Positions 17,728 through 27,592 of a stretch of 64,000 bases of DNA are shown piece by piece. The notes below the pieces were generated by a model. The model did no database searches and was not told the origin of the DNA. It saw only the letters and a program-made list of their open reading frames with translations. The DNA lies in contig CAJQQE010000022.1 of NCBI GenBank assembly GCA_905480395.1, positions 18,805 through 82,804 on the forward strand. Direction: 5' to 3'. Source of the DNA: an uncultured Phycisphaerales bacterium. Lineage in GTDB: Bacteria > Planctomycetota > Phycisphaerae > Phycisphaerales > SM1A02. The translations under genes were made by a program, and so were the position numbers. The first letter of the stretch is position 1. Every line of letters begins with the position of its first letter.

Positions 17728-19998
17728 TTACTCGCCCGCAGGAGCTGGTGCCGCGGCCGGTGTTGACGCGGCCGCGGCTGCCCGACGTTCTAACTCGCCG
17801 AGCAGGTACAACGCCACCGGGCGTTCCGACTCTGGCACGGTTTGCATCTGACCCTTCAACTGCATGACGATCATCGGCAGCATCTGCCCCATGGCTTCGG
17901 CGGGAATCTGTGCCTCCAACTGGGTGAGCATCATCGTGACCTCACCCTGCTGAGCTTCCGTCAGATCGTCGAAGGAGACCGTCGCGAGCGCCGGTGGCGG
18001 CGTGTCGTCTCCCTCCCAGGCTTTGGTATCCCCAAGGTCGAGTCCGCCGATCCGTCGGACCTGCGCCGAAGAGACGGCGACGTCGTCGCCCAGCGGTTCG
18101 ACCCGTCCGCCGAGATGGGCGCCAAGGAACGCTTCCGTGATGGCGTTGAACGCCTTGTTGTTTTCAGGACGCGCGAAACCGTGACCTTCATCCGGGAAGA
18201 CCACGTAGGTGACGGGAATCTCACTCGAGTCCATCGCGGCGACGATCTGATCACTCTCGCTCAGTTTCACTCGTGGATCGTTCGCACCCTGTCCGATCAG
18301 CAATGGCCGGGCAATTCGATCGACGTGGACCAACGGAGAAATCTCATCGAGCCATTCCGTCTCATCTGCACCACCGACCCGCTTCTCGAACATCACCTTG
18401 ACCGGTTCCCAGTAGGCGGGAATCGTCGACAAAAGCGTTCCGACGTGTGAAGGACCGACGATGTCGACTCCGCAGGCCCAGAGCTCTGGATCTCGCGTCA
18501 TACCCGCGAGGGTGGCGTAGCCACCGTACGAACCGCCCATGATCGCAAGACGTTCCGGATCGGCCCAACCTTGATCGACCGCCCACTGTGCGGCATCGTT
18601 GATGTCGTCCTGCATCGCCTTGTACCACTCGCGATTTCCGGCATTCAGAAACGCCTTGCCAAATCCAGTTGAACCGCGGAAGTTCACGCTCAGTACCGCA
18701 TACCCTCGGTTGGCGAGCCACTGGTGATAGGGGTTGTAACCCCAGTTGTCACGAGCCCATGGTCCGCCGTGCACGAAGACGATCAACGGCACCCGTTCGC
18801 CAGCGTCGAGGCCCAACGGAAGCGTGAGGTAACTCGGCAGCATGAGGCCATCCCGAGCGGGGATTTCCACGCCCTTCATGTTTGCCAGCGGAAGCCCTTC
18901 GAGCGATGGTCGATTCGAGAAGAGATAGCGGCCTTCCTGCGTATCACGATTCCAGAGCCAGTATTGCACTGGTCCATCGTCCACGAGGTACGCCGCAATC
19001 CAAGTGCGATCGTCCCCGCTTCGATCGACGATGTTCAATTCGCCATCAACCAGCTTGGAAAGCTTCTCAAGATCGGGCTTGACCGCCGGATCGAGAATCG
19101 TCCATTTCGTCCGAAGCCGGTTAACCGCCACCGCTTCCGGCTGCTTGGTCAACGGATTCATCATCACGTCTGCGACATCGCTTTCGTCGCTTTCGAAAAT
19201 AGTTTCTCGCTCGAAACTTCCGTCTGGCTGCGGACGGACCGCCACGAAACGCGCCTTGTCAACGCCTCGAGCATCACTCCCCCACATGACTCGACCCGAT
19301 TTGTCGAACCCGGAAGTATTGGTCGACATGGCATCCTCGAGACCGACCGTGTCGAGTTCCCGCCACTCGCCATCGGGGGAATCTCGAAACTCGCTCGCGG
19401 TGCCGCCGTCCGGGGTCATTCGAGCGCGAATTCGCACATTCCAATCGTCATCCGGCGTCATTCCCACGAAGCCCTCTTCGTTCAGGAAGATCGTCTCCTG
19501 TTCGCCAGTCCTGGTGTTGATCGTGACCACGTCCATATGCCGCGGATCGCGGGCGTTTGACTGACTGAGAATGAGGTCGGGCCGATCGCGGTGCCCACCC
19601 ATCATCCCTGCCTTGACACCGTCGCCGGGCGTCAAATCAGTGGTCTTCCCATCGGAAAGATTGACCGCATAGATGTGAGTGTTCTCGTTGCCGCCCTTGT
19701 CTTGCTCGTAAAGGATTTGTTCGTTATTCCACGACCAGCCATAACTTCGAATGGGACGATCGGTGGACTTCGTGATGGCCGACGCCTCACCGCCAGCGAC
19801 CGGCATGACCCAGACGTTGAGAACACCGTCCAACGGCGCGAGGTAGCTGATCTGGGTTCCGTCCGGCGAAATCTGGACGTTTGCACGCTCCGGATTACCG
19901 AAGAGCGTCTCTCGGGGGATGAGTGGTACATCCTCCGCGAAGGCGGCGAATCCCAGAACATGGCTGATCGAAGCGATAAGAAGAGTACGAATGAACAT
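17728..19998 (-). CDS. exported S9-family prolyl oligopeptidase-type peptidase
   Basis: A 756-residue protein with AGGAG nine bases before the ATG and a signal peptide (about 1-21, cut after A-F-A). Residues about 30-370 form the WD40-like propeller, starting with R-E-T-L-F-G-N-P-E-R and S-P-D-G. Residues about 390-650 are the alpha/beta hydrolase domain: V-H-G-G-P-W, nucleophile S490 in G-G-S-Y-G-G, the acid in G-A-N-D-P-R-V, and the base in D-E-G-H-G-F. About 100 further residues follow, including a helical segment rich in Met/Gln and an Ala/Pro tail, which is not usual for the family. It would cut peptides in the periplasm. It lies downstream of the fucosidase/sulfatase pair but may have its own promoter. 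Confidence 0.92.
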   Translation of the reverse strand: MFIRTLLIASISHVLGFAAFAEDVPLIPRETLFGNPERANVQISPDGTQISYLAPLDGVLNVWVMPVAGGEASAITKSTDRPIRSYGWSWNNEQILYEQDKGGNENTHIYAVNLSDGKTTDLTPGDGVKAGMMGGHRDRPDLILSQSNARDPRHMDVVTINTRTGEQETIFLNEEGFVGMTPDDDWNVRIRARMTPDGGTASEFRDSPDGEWRELDTVGLEDAMSTNTSGFDKSGRVMWGSDARGVDKARFVAVRPQPDGSFERETIFESDESDVADVMMNPLTKQPEAVAVNRLRTKWTILDPAVKPDLEKLSKLVDGELNIVDRSGDDRTWIAAYLVDDGPVQYWLWNRDTQEGRYLFSNRPSLEGLPLANMKGVEIPARDGLMLPSYLTLPLGLDAGERVPLIVFVHGGPWARDNWGYNPYHQWLANRGYAVLSVNFRGSTGFGKAFLNAGNREWYKAMQDDINDAAQWAVDQGWADPERLAIMGGSYGGYATLAGMTRDPELWACGVDIVGPSHVGTLLSTIPAYWEPVKVMFEKRVGGADETEWLDEISPLVHVDRIARPLLIGQGANDPRVKLSESDQIVAAMDSSEIPVTYVVFPDEGHGFARPENNKAFNAITEAFLGAHLGGRVEPLGDDVAVSSAQVRRIGGLDLGDTKAWEGDDTPPPALATVSFDDLTEAQQGEVTMMLTQLEAQIPAEAMGQMLPMIVMQLKGQMQTVPESERPVALYLLGELERRAAAAASTPAAAPAPAGE

Positions 19999-20124
19999 GA
20001 ACTGGAACTCCTATTGAAGATAATCGAGTCAGGCGTCGTGACGAGGCCTGACCTCAATGACTGATTGGTAACTCGGCGGGTGAATTTCGGGGTTGGAGAG
20101 TATCGCCGATCCGAGCGGCCTCGG

Positions 20125-21969
20125 TCAGCGGGTCGTCGAAACCGGCCTCAGAATCATGCTTCGAAGATTCCCCGCCGCTTCCCCGGGAATGCTGAGGGCT
20201 CGAATCGTGATGGGAACCTCCGACGCACTCATGGTCGATGGAATACTGATCTGGCCGACATTGATCCGCTGAAAAGTATTCCAACCTCCAGTCGGTTCCA
20301 GAATCCCGAATTCCAGTACCGCCTCACCACAGCGAAGTTCGAAACGGCCGCCTTCCGCGCCTTCTTTGACCGCGAAGTCCATCTCCACGTCGTAGGTGGT
20401 TCCTGGCCTCAGCCTCGCGGTCCAAGTGGCGGTCGCGGCGCGATCATTCCAGTAGCCGAGATTCGAAATCGGCGTTCCGGAGGCATCCGGATACGACTCG
20501 ACGCGAAGCCCCGGCCCCTCCACGATCGCCAGAGTCGCCGGGAGACGAACAGCACCAGATGCGTCGGCCTGAATTGACTCATCAACCTGCGGGGGACCAT
20601 CCAGTTCGAGTCGGATGACCGTCGCGTGTTCGAAGGGATGAAGGCCCGAGAGATCGACCGTCACCCCGGGACCGTCCTGATCCGTGACCGTGAGTTCGCG
20701 GCCGTCACGACGATCACCCAGCATCGTCGCCCGGCGGACGCCGTTGACCAGCCCGGGAATCTCGAGACGATCATTCTCCGGCCAGTCGAAGACGTGCAGA
20801 TAGAGGTCGTCGCCTTTGACCGTCGCCCGCCCCCAGGAAAGATCACGAAATGGACTTCGACGCGTCCCCTTGATCGCCTCGCCGTTGACCGCCAGCCAGT
20901 CGCCGATGGCCAACAGTCGATCAACCATGATCAGAGGAATCCGACCGTCGGCGGTCGGCCCGATGTCGAGCAGAAGCACGCCGCCGCGACTCACCAGATC
21001 GATGAGTCGTTGCACGCACACCGTTCGAGAATCATAAATATCGAAGCCTTCGGCACGATTGAAGGCGAATGAATGCCCCACCCCTCGGCATTCCTCGAAT
21101 GGACGCGTCTTCCGCATCCCTTTGCCGCTGGAATTCCCGAGGTTGTCGTACTCCGTGGTGGTGTAGTCGCCAACCTGACCCCGCAACCCTTGCCCCCATC
21201 GATCATTGACCACGATCTCCTCAGGATTCGCGGCATTCTCGTAGATCCACTCGACGATCTCCGGGCTCTTCCACATGGTGTCGGGAAAATCCCATTCGCC
21301 GTCCGGCCAAAACACCGCAGGCTGGTATCGCTCGATGAGATCCTTGATCTGCGGAATCATCACCCTGTCGACGTATTCGCTTTTGTCCGACTTCGAATAC
21401 AGAGGGCTCTCCCACTCCATGAACGAGTAGTAGAGACCGGGGCGAACGCCCTCTTCCCGGCATGCCTCGAAGAGCTCTCCGAGAAGATCGCGTTTCGGTC
21501 CGGTCCGCATGGAGTCCCATGGATATCCGCGCACCTCGCTCGCAACCTCACTGGGCCACAGACAGAAACCGTCGTGATGCTTGCTGGTGATCACGATGTA
21601 CTCGGCGCCGGCCCGCTTGAAGATGCTGGCCCATTCCGCGGGATCCCACATCTCGGCTCGGAACATTGGCGCAAAATCGCGATATTTGAAATCTTCTCCG
21701 TAGTTCTCGGCGTGAAACTTTGTGACTTTTCCACCGTGGGAGTTGGTGTTCAGCCAATGCTGGTACCACTCGCTGTAGGTGCTGGTGTCACAAAAACTCG
21801 GCACCGAATAGACGCCCCAGTGAATGAAGATTCCGAACTTCGCATCCTCGAACCACTCGGGAGTCTGATGCGCCTCAAGCGACTCCCAATTTGGTTCATA
21901 GTCGACGGGTGGTTCGGCGGCAACGCTGGCCGACGCCATGACGAGACTAAGTAGGAGGATATGGATCAC
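20125..21969 (-). CDS. exported alpha-L-fucosidase, GH29
   Basis: A 614-residue protein starting at a GTG overlapping the sulfatase stop (GTGA). It has a short signal peptide (about 1-18). GH29 landmarks are E-W-F-E-D-A-K-F-G-I-F-I-H-W-G (about 38-52), S-K-H-H-D-G-F (129-135) and W-P-D-G-E with the nucleophile D223. L-L-L-D-I-G-P-T-A-D-G follows in the later barrel. The last 200 residues add a GH29 beta domain and a carbohydrate-binding-like sandwich. It would release terminal alpha-L-fucose. The overlap with a sulfatase suggests breakdown of sulfated fucose polymers such as fucoidan or host fucoconjugates. The protein is longer than a minimal GH29 because of the extra C-terminal domain. Confidence 0.95.
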   Translation of the reverse strand: MIHILLLSLVMASASVAAEPPVDYEPNWESLEAHQTPEWFEDAKFGIFIHWGVYSVPSFCDTSTYSEWYQHWLNTNSHGGKVTKFHAENYGEDFKYRDFAPMFRAEMWDPAEWASIFKRAGAEYIVITSKHHDGFCLWPSEVASEVRGYPWDSMRTGPKRDLLGELFEACREEGVRPGLYYSFMEWESPLYSKSDKSEYVDRVMIPQIKDLIERYQPAVFWPDGEWDFPDTMWKSPEIVEWIYENAANPEEIVVNDRWGQGLRGQVGDYTTTEYDNLGNSSGKGMRKTRPFEECRGVGHSFAFNRAEGFDIYDSRTVCVQRLIDLVSRGGVLLLDIGPTADGRIPLIMVDRLLAIGDWLAVNGEAIKGTRRSPFRDLSWGRATVKGDDLYLHVFDWPENDRLEIPGLVNGVRRATMLGDRRDGRELTVTDQDGPGVTVDLSGLHPFEHATVIRLELDGPPQVDESIQADASGAVRLPATLAIVEGPGLRVESYPDASGTPISNLGYWNDRAATATWTARLRPGTTYDVEMDFAVKEGAEGGRFELRCGEAVLEFGILEPTGGWNTFQRINVGQISIPSTMSASEVPITIRALSIPGEAAGNLRSMILRPVSTTR

Positions 21970-23861
21970 GGTGCAACTCCGAAAGTTTGGGTTTCTGATT
22001 CAATCCGGGCGGTCGCTCGAGCTGATTCCCGCATCCGAGTCACACGGCAACCACCTTCCGGGCGAACCGCGACCTGGTAGTCACGGCCTTCAACCGCTTT
22101 TTCGTTATCGACTCTCATCTTTCTTCCATGCTTGCGTCGGAACTCGTCTGGCGTATGCCGCTCGAGAATCAACGCCCCACCGGCACGCGTGAACCGAACC
22201 GTCGCACCATTTAATGGATCGCTCGGGCCACTGAGGGTCAGCGTTCCCCCGTCAATGATCACCTCGACGTTCTTGACGAACTGCTTCCGAACCGTGAGTC
22301 CGGGACCAATCTCCATGACTTCAATGGCTGGTTTGGGTTTGAGGGGGGCGGCATTGTTCCAGCCGAAGTTCCAGTTCGGAACTGCAGACACCGAATGTTC
22401 CTGCCGCATGGTCTCGAGGATCTGCGCCGCGATCTCCGGATGGTCGCTCGCCACGTCGGACGATTCCGTGGGGTCGATCTCGAGGTCGTAGAGCTCGACC
22501 GGCGTGTCGGCATCACGATGCACGCCGTTCCGGACACCCTTCCAACGATTCATCCGAACCGCCTGAAGTCCGCCACCCGCGTGATACTCCCAGTAAAGAT
22601 GCTTCCGATCGGGGGCAGATCCACGCCCCAAGAGCAACGGGGAAACATCGATCCCATTCACTTCAGAGGTGGGAGCCACTCCGGCCACCGAGAGAATCGT
22701 TGGCATCAGATCCCAGTTCGCCACCGGCGTGTCATCGCTCGAACCGGCCTTGATTCGATTCGGCCAAGTCGCGATCAATGGAACACGGATGCCACCTTCG
22801 TACAAATTGCACTTGTGACCCCGGAGTCCCCCCGTCCCATCGAAGAACGGCGGGTCATACCCGCCGATGCCGAACGTCGATCCGTTGTCACTGGTGACGA
22901 TGACCAGTGTGTCATCGGCAACCCCCGCCTTCTCCATCGCGTTCATCATCAACCCGACGTTGCGGTCGAATCGAGAGACCATCGCCGCGTAGGTCGCCCG
23001 AGGGGTCGCATTCGGTAGGTATCCCTTTCCACCTTTGTATGGCGTCTCGTCCCATCTGCCTGCGTACTCCGCCAGCGAATCGTCAGGCACCTGCAGGGCC
23101 AGGTGCGGAACCGGCGTCGCGTAGTAAAGAAAGAACGGCTCGTCCGCATGATCGCGAATAAATGCCGTGGCGCGATCGACCATGAGATCCGTTGAATAGT
23201 GGCGTCCGGTCAGCCCTCGATCATTCCCTTCGAGCAGCACTTGATCGCCGTCTTCCACGATGTAGGTGGGATAGAAGTTGTGCGCATTTCGTTGGCAGAG
23301 ATACCCAATAAAACCATCGAATCCATGATCCGTCGGCATGCTCCCAAGCTTCGGCCCGCCCAACCCCCATTTTCCTGCCATGTAGGTCGCGTAACCTCGA
23401 CGCTTGAGCGCGGTCGCGATCGTCTCGGTTCCTTTGACCAAGCCGCGTTGGCCTCCCCACCAACCACCGGCTGGCGGTTGAGTCCACCCGGACAGTTCTT
23501 CGGTTCCCGGCGTGCCCGGATCACCGGAGAAGTTTGGCGTCTCACCGTTGTCACGAATTTGGGAAGCGCCGGTGTGCAACCCGGTCAGCAGCGTGCATCG
23601 ACTGGGGGCACAGACCGTCGAACCGGAATACGCCTGGGTAAAAAGCATGCCACGCTCGCGCAGACGATCGATGTTTGGCGTCTCGATGCGCTCGCTTCCG
23701 GTGCAACCAAGTTCGGCCAAGCCGAGATCGTCCGCCATGATCAAGACGACATTCGGTGGACGCTCTTCCTGGCCGGCGGCCAGTGCACCGGCGATGAAGA
23801 CCGGCGGTGCCCAGAGAACGAGAAGGAACACCAAAGCGACGAAGATTCGATTCTTGCTCAT
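21966..23861 (-). CDS. exported formylglycine-dependent sulfatase
   Basis: A 631-residue protein with a long signal peptide (about 1-30). The sulfatase core begins P-N-V-V-L-I-M-A-D-D-L-G (metal Asp pair). The activation motif C84-A-P-S-R-C-T-L-L-T-G would be converted at C84 to formylglycine. M-A-G-K-W-G-L-G and T-S-D-N-G supply further metal and sulfate ligands. The C-terminal 130 residues form a beta domain after the L-Y-D-L-E-I-D-P-T-E-S motif. It belongs to the arylsulfatase A-like (S1) group. The cysteine-type motif needs a formylglycine-generating enzyme; the FGE-like gene at 51319 is too divergent to be an obvious candidate. First gene of a two-gene unit with the fucosidase. Confidence 0.94.
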   Translation of the reverse strand: MSKNRIFVALVFLLVLWAPPVFIAGALAAGQEERPPNVVLIMADDLGLAELGCTGSERIETPNIDRLRERGMLFTQAYSGSTVCAPSRCTLLTGLHTGASQIRDNGETPNFSGDPGTPGTEELSGWTQPPAGGWWGGQRGLVKGTETIATALKRRGYATYMAGKWGLGGPKLGSMPTDHGFDGFIGYLCQRNAHNFYPTYIVEDGDQVLLEGNDRGLTGRHYSTDLMVDRATAFIRDHADEPFFLYYATPVPHLALQVPDDSLAEYAGRWDETPYKGGKGYLPNATPRATYAAMVSRFDRNVGLMMNAMEKAGVADDTLVIVTSDNGSTFGIGGYDPPFFDGTGGLRGHKCNLYEGGIRVPLIATWPNRIKAGSSDDTPVANWDLMPTILSVAGVAPTSEVNGIDVSPLLLGRGSAPDRKHLYWEYHAGGGLQAVRMNRWKGVRNGVHRDADTPVELYDLEIDPTESSDVASDHPEIAAQILETMRQEHSVSAVPNWNFGWNNAAPLKPKPAIEVMEIGPGLTVRKQFVKNVEVIIDGGTLTLSGPSDPLNGATVRFTRAGGALILERHTPDEFRRKHGRKMRVDNEKAVEGRDYQVAVRPEGGCRVTRMRESARATARIESETQTFGVAP

Positions 23862-23987
23862 ACCATTAGGGTACCGCCGCTCGGGGAGGTGGAAAAGGAC
23901 CGCGATTGTCCACGCCAGGAAAGATAAACATGGATTTTTTTGGCTCTGAACCCTTTTTTTGCGTGCCGGGCACCTTTGATGGACACA

Positions 23988-26114
23988 ATGAAACTGATGT
24001 CTTTTTTCACTCGATTACTCATCGTTGCCCTCATGGGTTTAGGCACCATCCCGCCTGCTGCAAACGCCATCGCCCCGCCCGACGGCTTTACAAGGATCGG
24101 CACGCCTGGCGACTGGGGTGACATCGTCGGCATCACCCCGGTGGGCGATGGGAGGTTCGTGGCTTGGGAACGCGAAGGCATCGTTTGGATGCTGGGACCG
24201 GATCTCGCCATGAGCATGGAGCCGATGATCGACATCCATGACGAAGTCGGTGCCTGGCGAGATCACGGCCTCCTGGGACTGACCCTCGATCCTGATTTTC
24301 TGGTCAACGGCCGCCTCTATCTTCTCTACGTTGTGGACCGCTACTTCCTTCTCAACTCTGAATCACCAGATTACAACCCCAACACCAATCAGTACTTCCA
24401 AGCGACCATCGGCCGACTCACGCGATACCAAGCAACGGCCAAGAGTGACTTCGCGACGATCGATCCAAGAAGCCGGGCGATTCTGATTGGCGAAACCATC
24501 ACCACCGGCTTTCCGATTCTCGGACAGTCGCATGGCGTGGGTTCGCTCGCCTTCGGAGACGACGGAACATTGCTCGCAAGCATGGGCGATTCCGCGAGCT
24601 ATTCCGAGGTGGATACCGGGGGACCATACGAGGGCGGATGGGTGGAACAGGGCCTGGTCGACGGCATCATCACACCCGATCAGAACCTCGGCGCGTTTCG
24701 AGCGCAGTACATCGACTCCCTTTGCGGCAAGATCCTGCGACTCGATCCCCAGACCGGCGACGGCATCTCGAGCAACCCTTGGTACGACGCCGAGGCGCCT
24801 CGATCACCACGAAGCCGCGTCTTCTGTTTGGGCCTGCGAAATCCCTTCCGGATGTCAATCATCCCCGGCACCGGAAGTACCGATCCCGCCGACGCTCGAC
24901 CCGGCGACATCTCCTACGGTGATGTTGGCTGGAACACTTGGGAGGATTCGGGCATCATCACGGTTCGAGGCGCCAACCTTGGTTGGCCGCTCTTTGAAGG
25001 GCTCGACGCCAACGCGGGATACTGGAACGCCAACACCCTTCACCCCACCGCCACGAACCCACTGGCCGGCCAGAACGGATGTCCCGAGCAGTATCGATTC
25101 CGAGACCTCATTCTTCAGGACGCTCAGCCTCGAGCATTCCCCGCCAATCCTTGTGATCCGGCATGGCAGTTTCCAATCTCCTGGATCGGACCAACTTTTA
25201 AGAACGAAGTCGGCGGGTATACGGGTGAGGGGTATCTCGATTTCGGTTTCAGTACCGGCGAGTTGATCGATTTTGACGTCACCGTCGACCAATCCGGCAT
25301 CCAACAACTCGGACTCCGATTCGCCAACGGTGGCCCAGATCCGCGACCAGTTGCCATCGACATCGACGGCAACTTTCAGAGAACGCTCGATATCCCACCG
25401 ACCGGCGGCTGGGCCGAATGGCGAACGGCCTGGTTCACCGCGGACCTATCGACTGGTTCCCACCAGATTCGAGTTCGGACCGTTATCCCAACCGGACCGA
25501 ACATTGACCGTCTGGATACGCCGGATCTTCCAACCACGCCGGTGACCGGCACTCCGGTGTTCAGTCACCAACGGCCCATGCTGGAGATCAGACATAACTT
25601 CGCTGAAACCCGGATCCCAACCTACACCGGCGGTGATGCCACCGAAGCGCTAATTGGATCGAGCGAGAGCCCGATCACCGGTTCGCCATTCCCTGCCAAT
25701 TCGGTGACGGGCGGCGTGATGCAGAACCACGCCGCGTGGCCCGTGGAATGGCGAGGCATCTTCTTCGCTGACTTTGTGTATCAATGGATCCGACTTCTCA
25801 AGTTCGATGCGAACGGTGTGCCGACCAGCGTCGAACTCTTCGATCAGACCGCCGGACCGATCGTCTCGCTCACCGTCGATCCGGTTACCGGGGATTTATT
25901 GGCGATTCGATGGAGCAGCCAGCCGCTCCGCTACTCACCCCCCGCCAATCCCTGCCCCGCGGACTTCAATGGTGATGGCATCGTCGGCGGCGCGGACCTG
26001 GGATTGTTACTCGCGGCCTGGGGCAGTCCCCGTGGCGACCTCGACGGCGATGGGACGACCAGTGGTGCCGACATCGGCCTCCTCCTCGCCGCCTGGGGCG
26101 ACTGCACGGGCTGA
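23988..26114 (+). CDS. PQQ-type sugar dehydrogenase-like propeller protein with inserted carbohydrate-binding module and dockerin-like end
   Basis: About 708 residues from the ATG at 23988; an ATG nine bases earlier is equally possible and no strong ribosome site decides. A signal peptide is cut after A-A-N-A. The body resembles soluble glucose dehydrogenase/GSDH propellers: G-L-L-G-L-T-L-D-P-D-F, G-S-L-A-F-G-D-D-G-T-L, G-K-I-L-R-L-D-P-Q-T-G-D-G and G-L-R-N-P-F-R. A segment at about residues 406-510 (from Y-T-G-E-G-Y-L-D-F-G to the G-S-H-Q-I-R-V strand) looks like a CBM6/35-type module placed inside the propeller. The last blades resume after it. Two dockerin-like loops end W-G-D-C. Whether PQQ is bound cannot be read with certainty. 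Confidence 0.78.
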   Translation: MKLMSFFTRLLIVALMGLGTIPPAANAIAPPDGFTRIGTPGDWGDIVGITPVGDGRFVAWEREGIVWMLGPDLAMSMEPMIDIHDEVGAWRDHGLLGLTLDPDFLVNGRLYLLYVVDRYFLLNSESPDYNPNTNQYFQATIGRLTRYQATAKSDFATIDPRSRAILIGETITTGFPILGQSHGVGSLAFGDDGTLLASMGDSASYSEVDTGGPYEGGWVEQGLVDGIITPDQNLGAFRAQYIDSLCGKILRLDPQTGDGISSNPWYDAEAPRSPRSRVFCLGLRNPFRMSIIPGTGSTDPADARPGDISYGDVGWNTWEDSGIITVRGANLGWPLFEGLDANAGYWNANTLHPTATNPLAGQNGCPEQYRFRDLILQDAQPRAFPANPCDPAWQFPISWIGPTFKNEVGGYTGEGYLDFGFSTGELIDFDVTVDQSGIQQLGLRFANGGPDPRPVAIDIDGNFQRTLDIPPTGGWAEWRTAWFTADLSTGSHQIRVRTVIPTGPNIDRLDTPDLPTTPVTGTPVFSHQRPMLEIRHNFAETRIPTYTGGDATEALIGSSESPITGSPFPANSVTGGVMQNHAAWPVEWRGIFFADFVYQWIRLLKFDANGVPTSVELFDQTAGPIVSLTVDPVTGDLLAIRWSSQPLRYSPPANPCPADFNGDGIVGGADLGLLLAAWGSPRGDLDGDGTTSGADIGLLLAAWGDCTG

Positions 26115-26236
26115 AAGCCGGCGATATCGGACGTCTCATTCTTGGGTGATTGCCAAAGTCGCTTCGTCCCCTCCTAGATTTTGCCGATGAATCAAGCATC
26201 ATCACCCCGCTCACAGCGAGACCGGAGACGGCACCC

Positions 26237-27568
26237 ATGAGATTCAATCAAAGGCTCAGCGTCATACTCATCCTAATACTTTCGATCGGCGGGTATGCGG
26301 CCGTGAGTGCCGCGGACACGGCAAGCAGCGACAAAGGCATCGTGGTCTGGAACCACACCGCCTTCGGAGAAGCCGCCGACCCATCCGCGGATAACGCGTG
26401 GAGAGAATTCAAGGACTTCATCTCTGAGCCCGCCGCCGGACTTGGCGGAACGATCTACAAGGACTGCAGCGACGGCTACTTCAAACACTACGCCGCGGCA
26501 TTCACCGCGGCGGCGATCCACTTCGCGACGGCCAGCCCTCCGGTCCGGGTCTCCCCGGGATTGCCAATGATCCACTGCGGTTCCGCGGACTGCGGCGTCG
26601 CCGACGCCCAGGCAATCGTCGACTACCTCGCGAGTCTCGCCCCCGCCGACGCGACGACGCTCGCGACGAACCTCGACGGCCATCTCGAGATGTGGCTCGA
26701 CTTCGAGCCATCGACTCCCGCGGACATGCCGATCTACTTCACAGCGCTGGCGTCGATTCGAAGCCTCGTCGATCACTACAACACCACCGAAACCAACGGA
26801 TTGAAGCTCCGGCTCACCGCCTTCCTGCCGATGCGTCTGCACGCGGGAACCGGAAGCGACGACTTCCAACTTCCGTGCACGCTGCCTGACGGCAGTACCC
26901 AGACCATGTTCGTCTCGGACTGCCTCCAGCAGTACTACCTCGACGCATCAATCCTGATGGCGTACCGAAACGTCGCGTGCTACAAGACCCTTTGCGTTCC
27001 CGAGGCTGACGCCAACATCTGTCTAACTTGCTGGAATCGGGGGTCCTCGGACATGGGCGACTGCTACGGGATGATTGCCTGGTCGACGCTCTTCGCCGAC
27101 GGCGCGGCGAGCGGCGCGGGAAACTTCTCCATCGCAATCGAGACCAATCCGACCCCCGCCGAGGCCTTCGAAATCTCTTTCGGTCAACCGAACCTAAAGG
27201 GGAACATCACCTACCTCGATGCCCAGGTCGACCTCACGATCTCCACCCTCGTCGCCGGCGGTCACGCCTCGGCGATGGCGGCGAATCCGATCGTGGTCCA
27301 CGACTACGAGAACTTCTTCTGCTTCATGAACGACCGGCTTCCCATGGGCTTCGCGGGCGACTGCCCGATGGGGATCGCGACGAACTGCGATCCGACCTCC
27401 CACTTCGCCCGCGAGGATCTCAACTACGACGGACTCGTCGACCGAGCCGACCTCGAGATCATTCAGACCGCGATGGGCAGCTGCACCGGAGACCTCGACG
27501 GCGACGGCACGGTCGACGGCGCCGATGTCGGCATCTTGATTGGCGCCTGGGGTCCCTGTCTTCCCTGA
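26237..27568 (+). CDS. secreted dockerin-like protein, possibly a TIM-barrel glycosidase
   Basis: The ATG at 26237 has GGAG ten bases upstream and opens a signal peptide (M-R-F-N-Q-R-L then hydrophobic, cut after V-S-A-A). The protein has 443 residues. I do not recognise a family with certainty. W-L-D-F-E near residue 155, A-S-I-L-M-A-Y-R near 230 and an early I-V-V-W-N-H-T segment fit the strand ends of a GH18-like or related barrel, where D-x-E and M-A-Y recur. Several cysteines in the middle (C-Y-K-T-L-C, C-L-T-C-W) suggest disulfides. The end has two dockerin-like loops finishing W-G-P-C. It follows another dockerin protein gene by 122 bases. Confidence 0.6.
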   Translation: MRFNQRLSVILILILSIGGYAAVSAADTASSDKGIVVWNHTAFGEAADPSADNAWREFKDFISEPAAGLGGTIYKDCSDGYFKHYAAAFTAAAIHFATASPPVRVSPGLPMIHCGSADCGVADAQAIVDYLASLAPADATTLATNLDGHLEMWLDFEPSTPADMPIYFTALASIRSLVDHYNTTETNGLKLRLTAFLPMRLHAGTGSDDFQLPCTLPDGSTQTMFVSDCLQQYYLDASILMAYRNVACYKTLCVPEADANICLTCWNRGSSDMGDCYGMIAWSTLFADGAASGAGNFSIAIETNPTPAEAFEISFGQPNLKGNITYLDAQVDLTISTLVAGGHASAMAANPIVVHDYENFFCFMNDRLPMGFAGDCPMGIATNCDPTSHFAREDLNYDGLVDRADLEIIQTAMGSCTGDLDGDGTVDGADVGILIGAWGPCLP

Positions 27569-27592
27569 ACAAGAACCATAGACTGAGCCCCC

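Noticed and set aside
20028..20052. Seven-base stem with an 11-base loop after the fucosidase gene
   Set aside because: Stem is short and the following T-tract is weak, so I do not call it a terminator.
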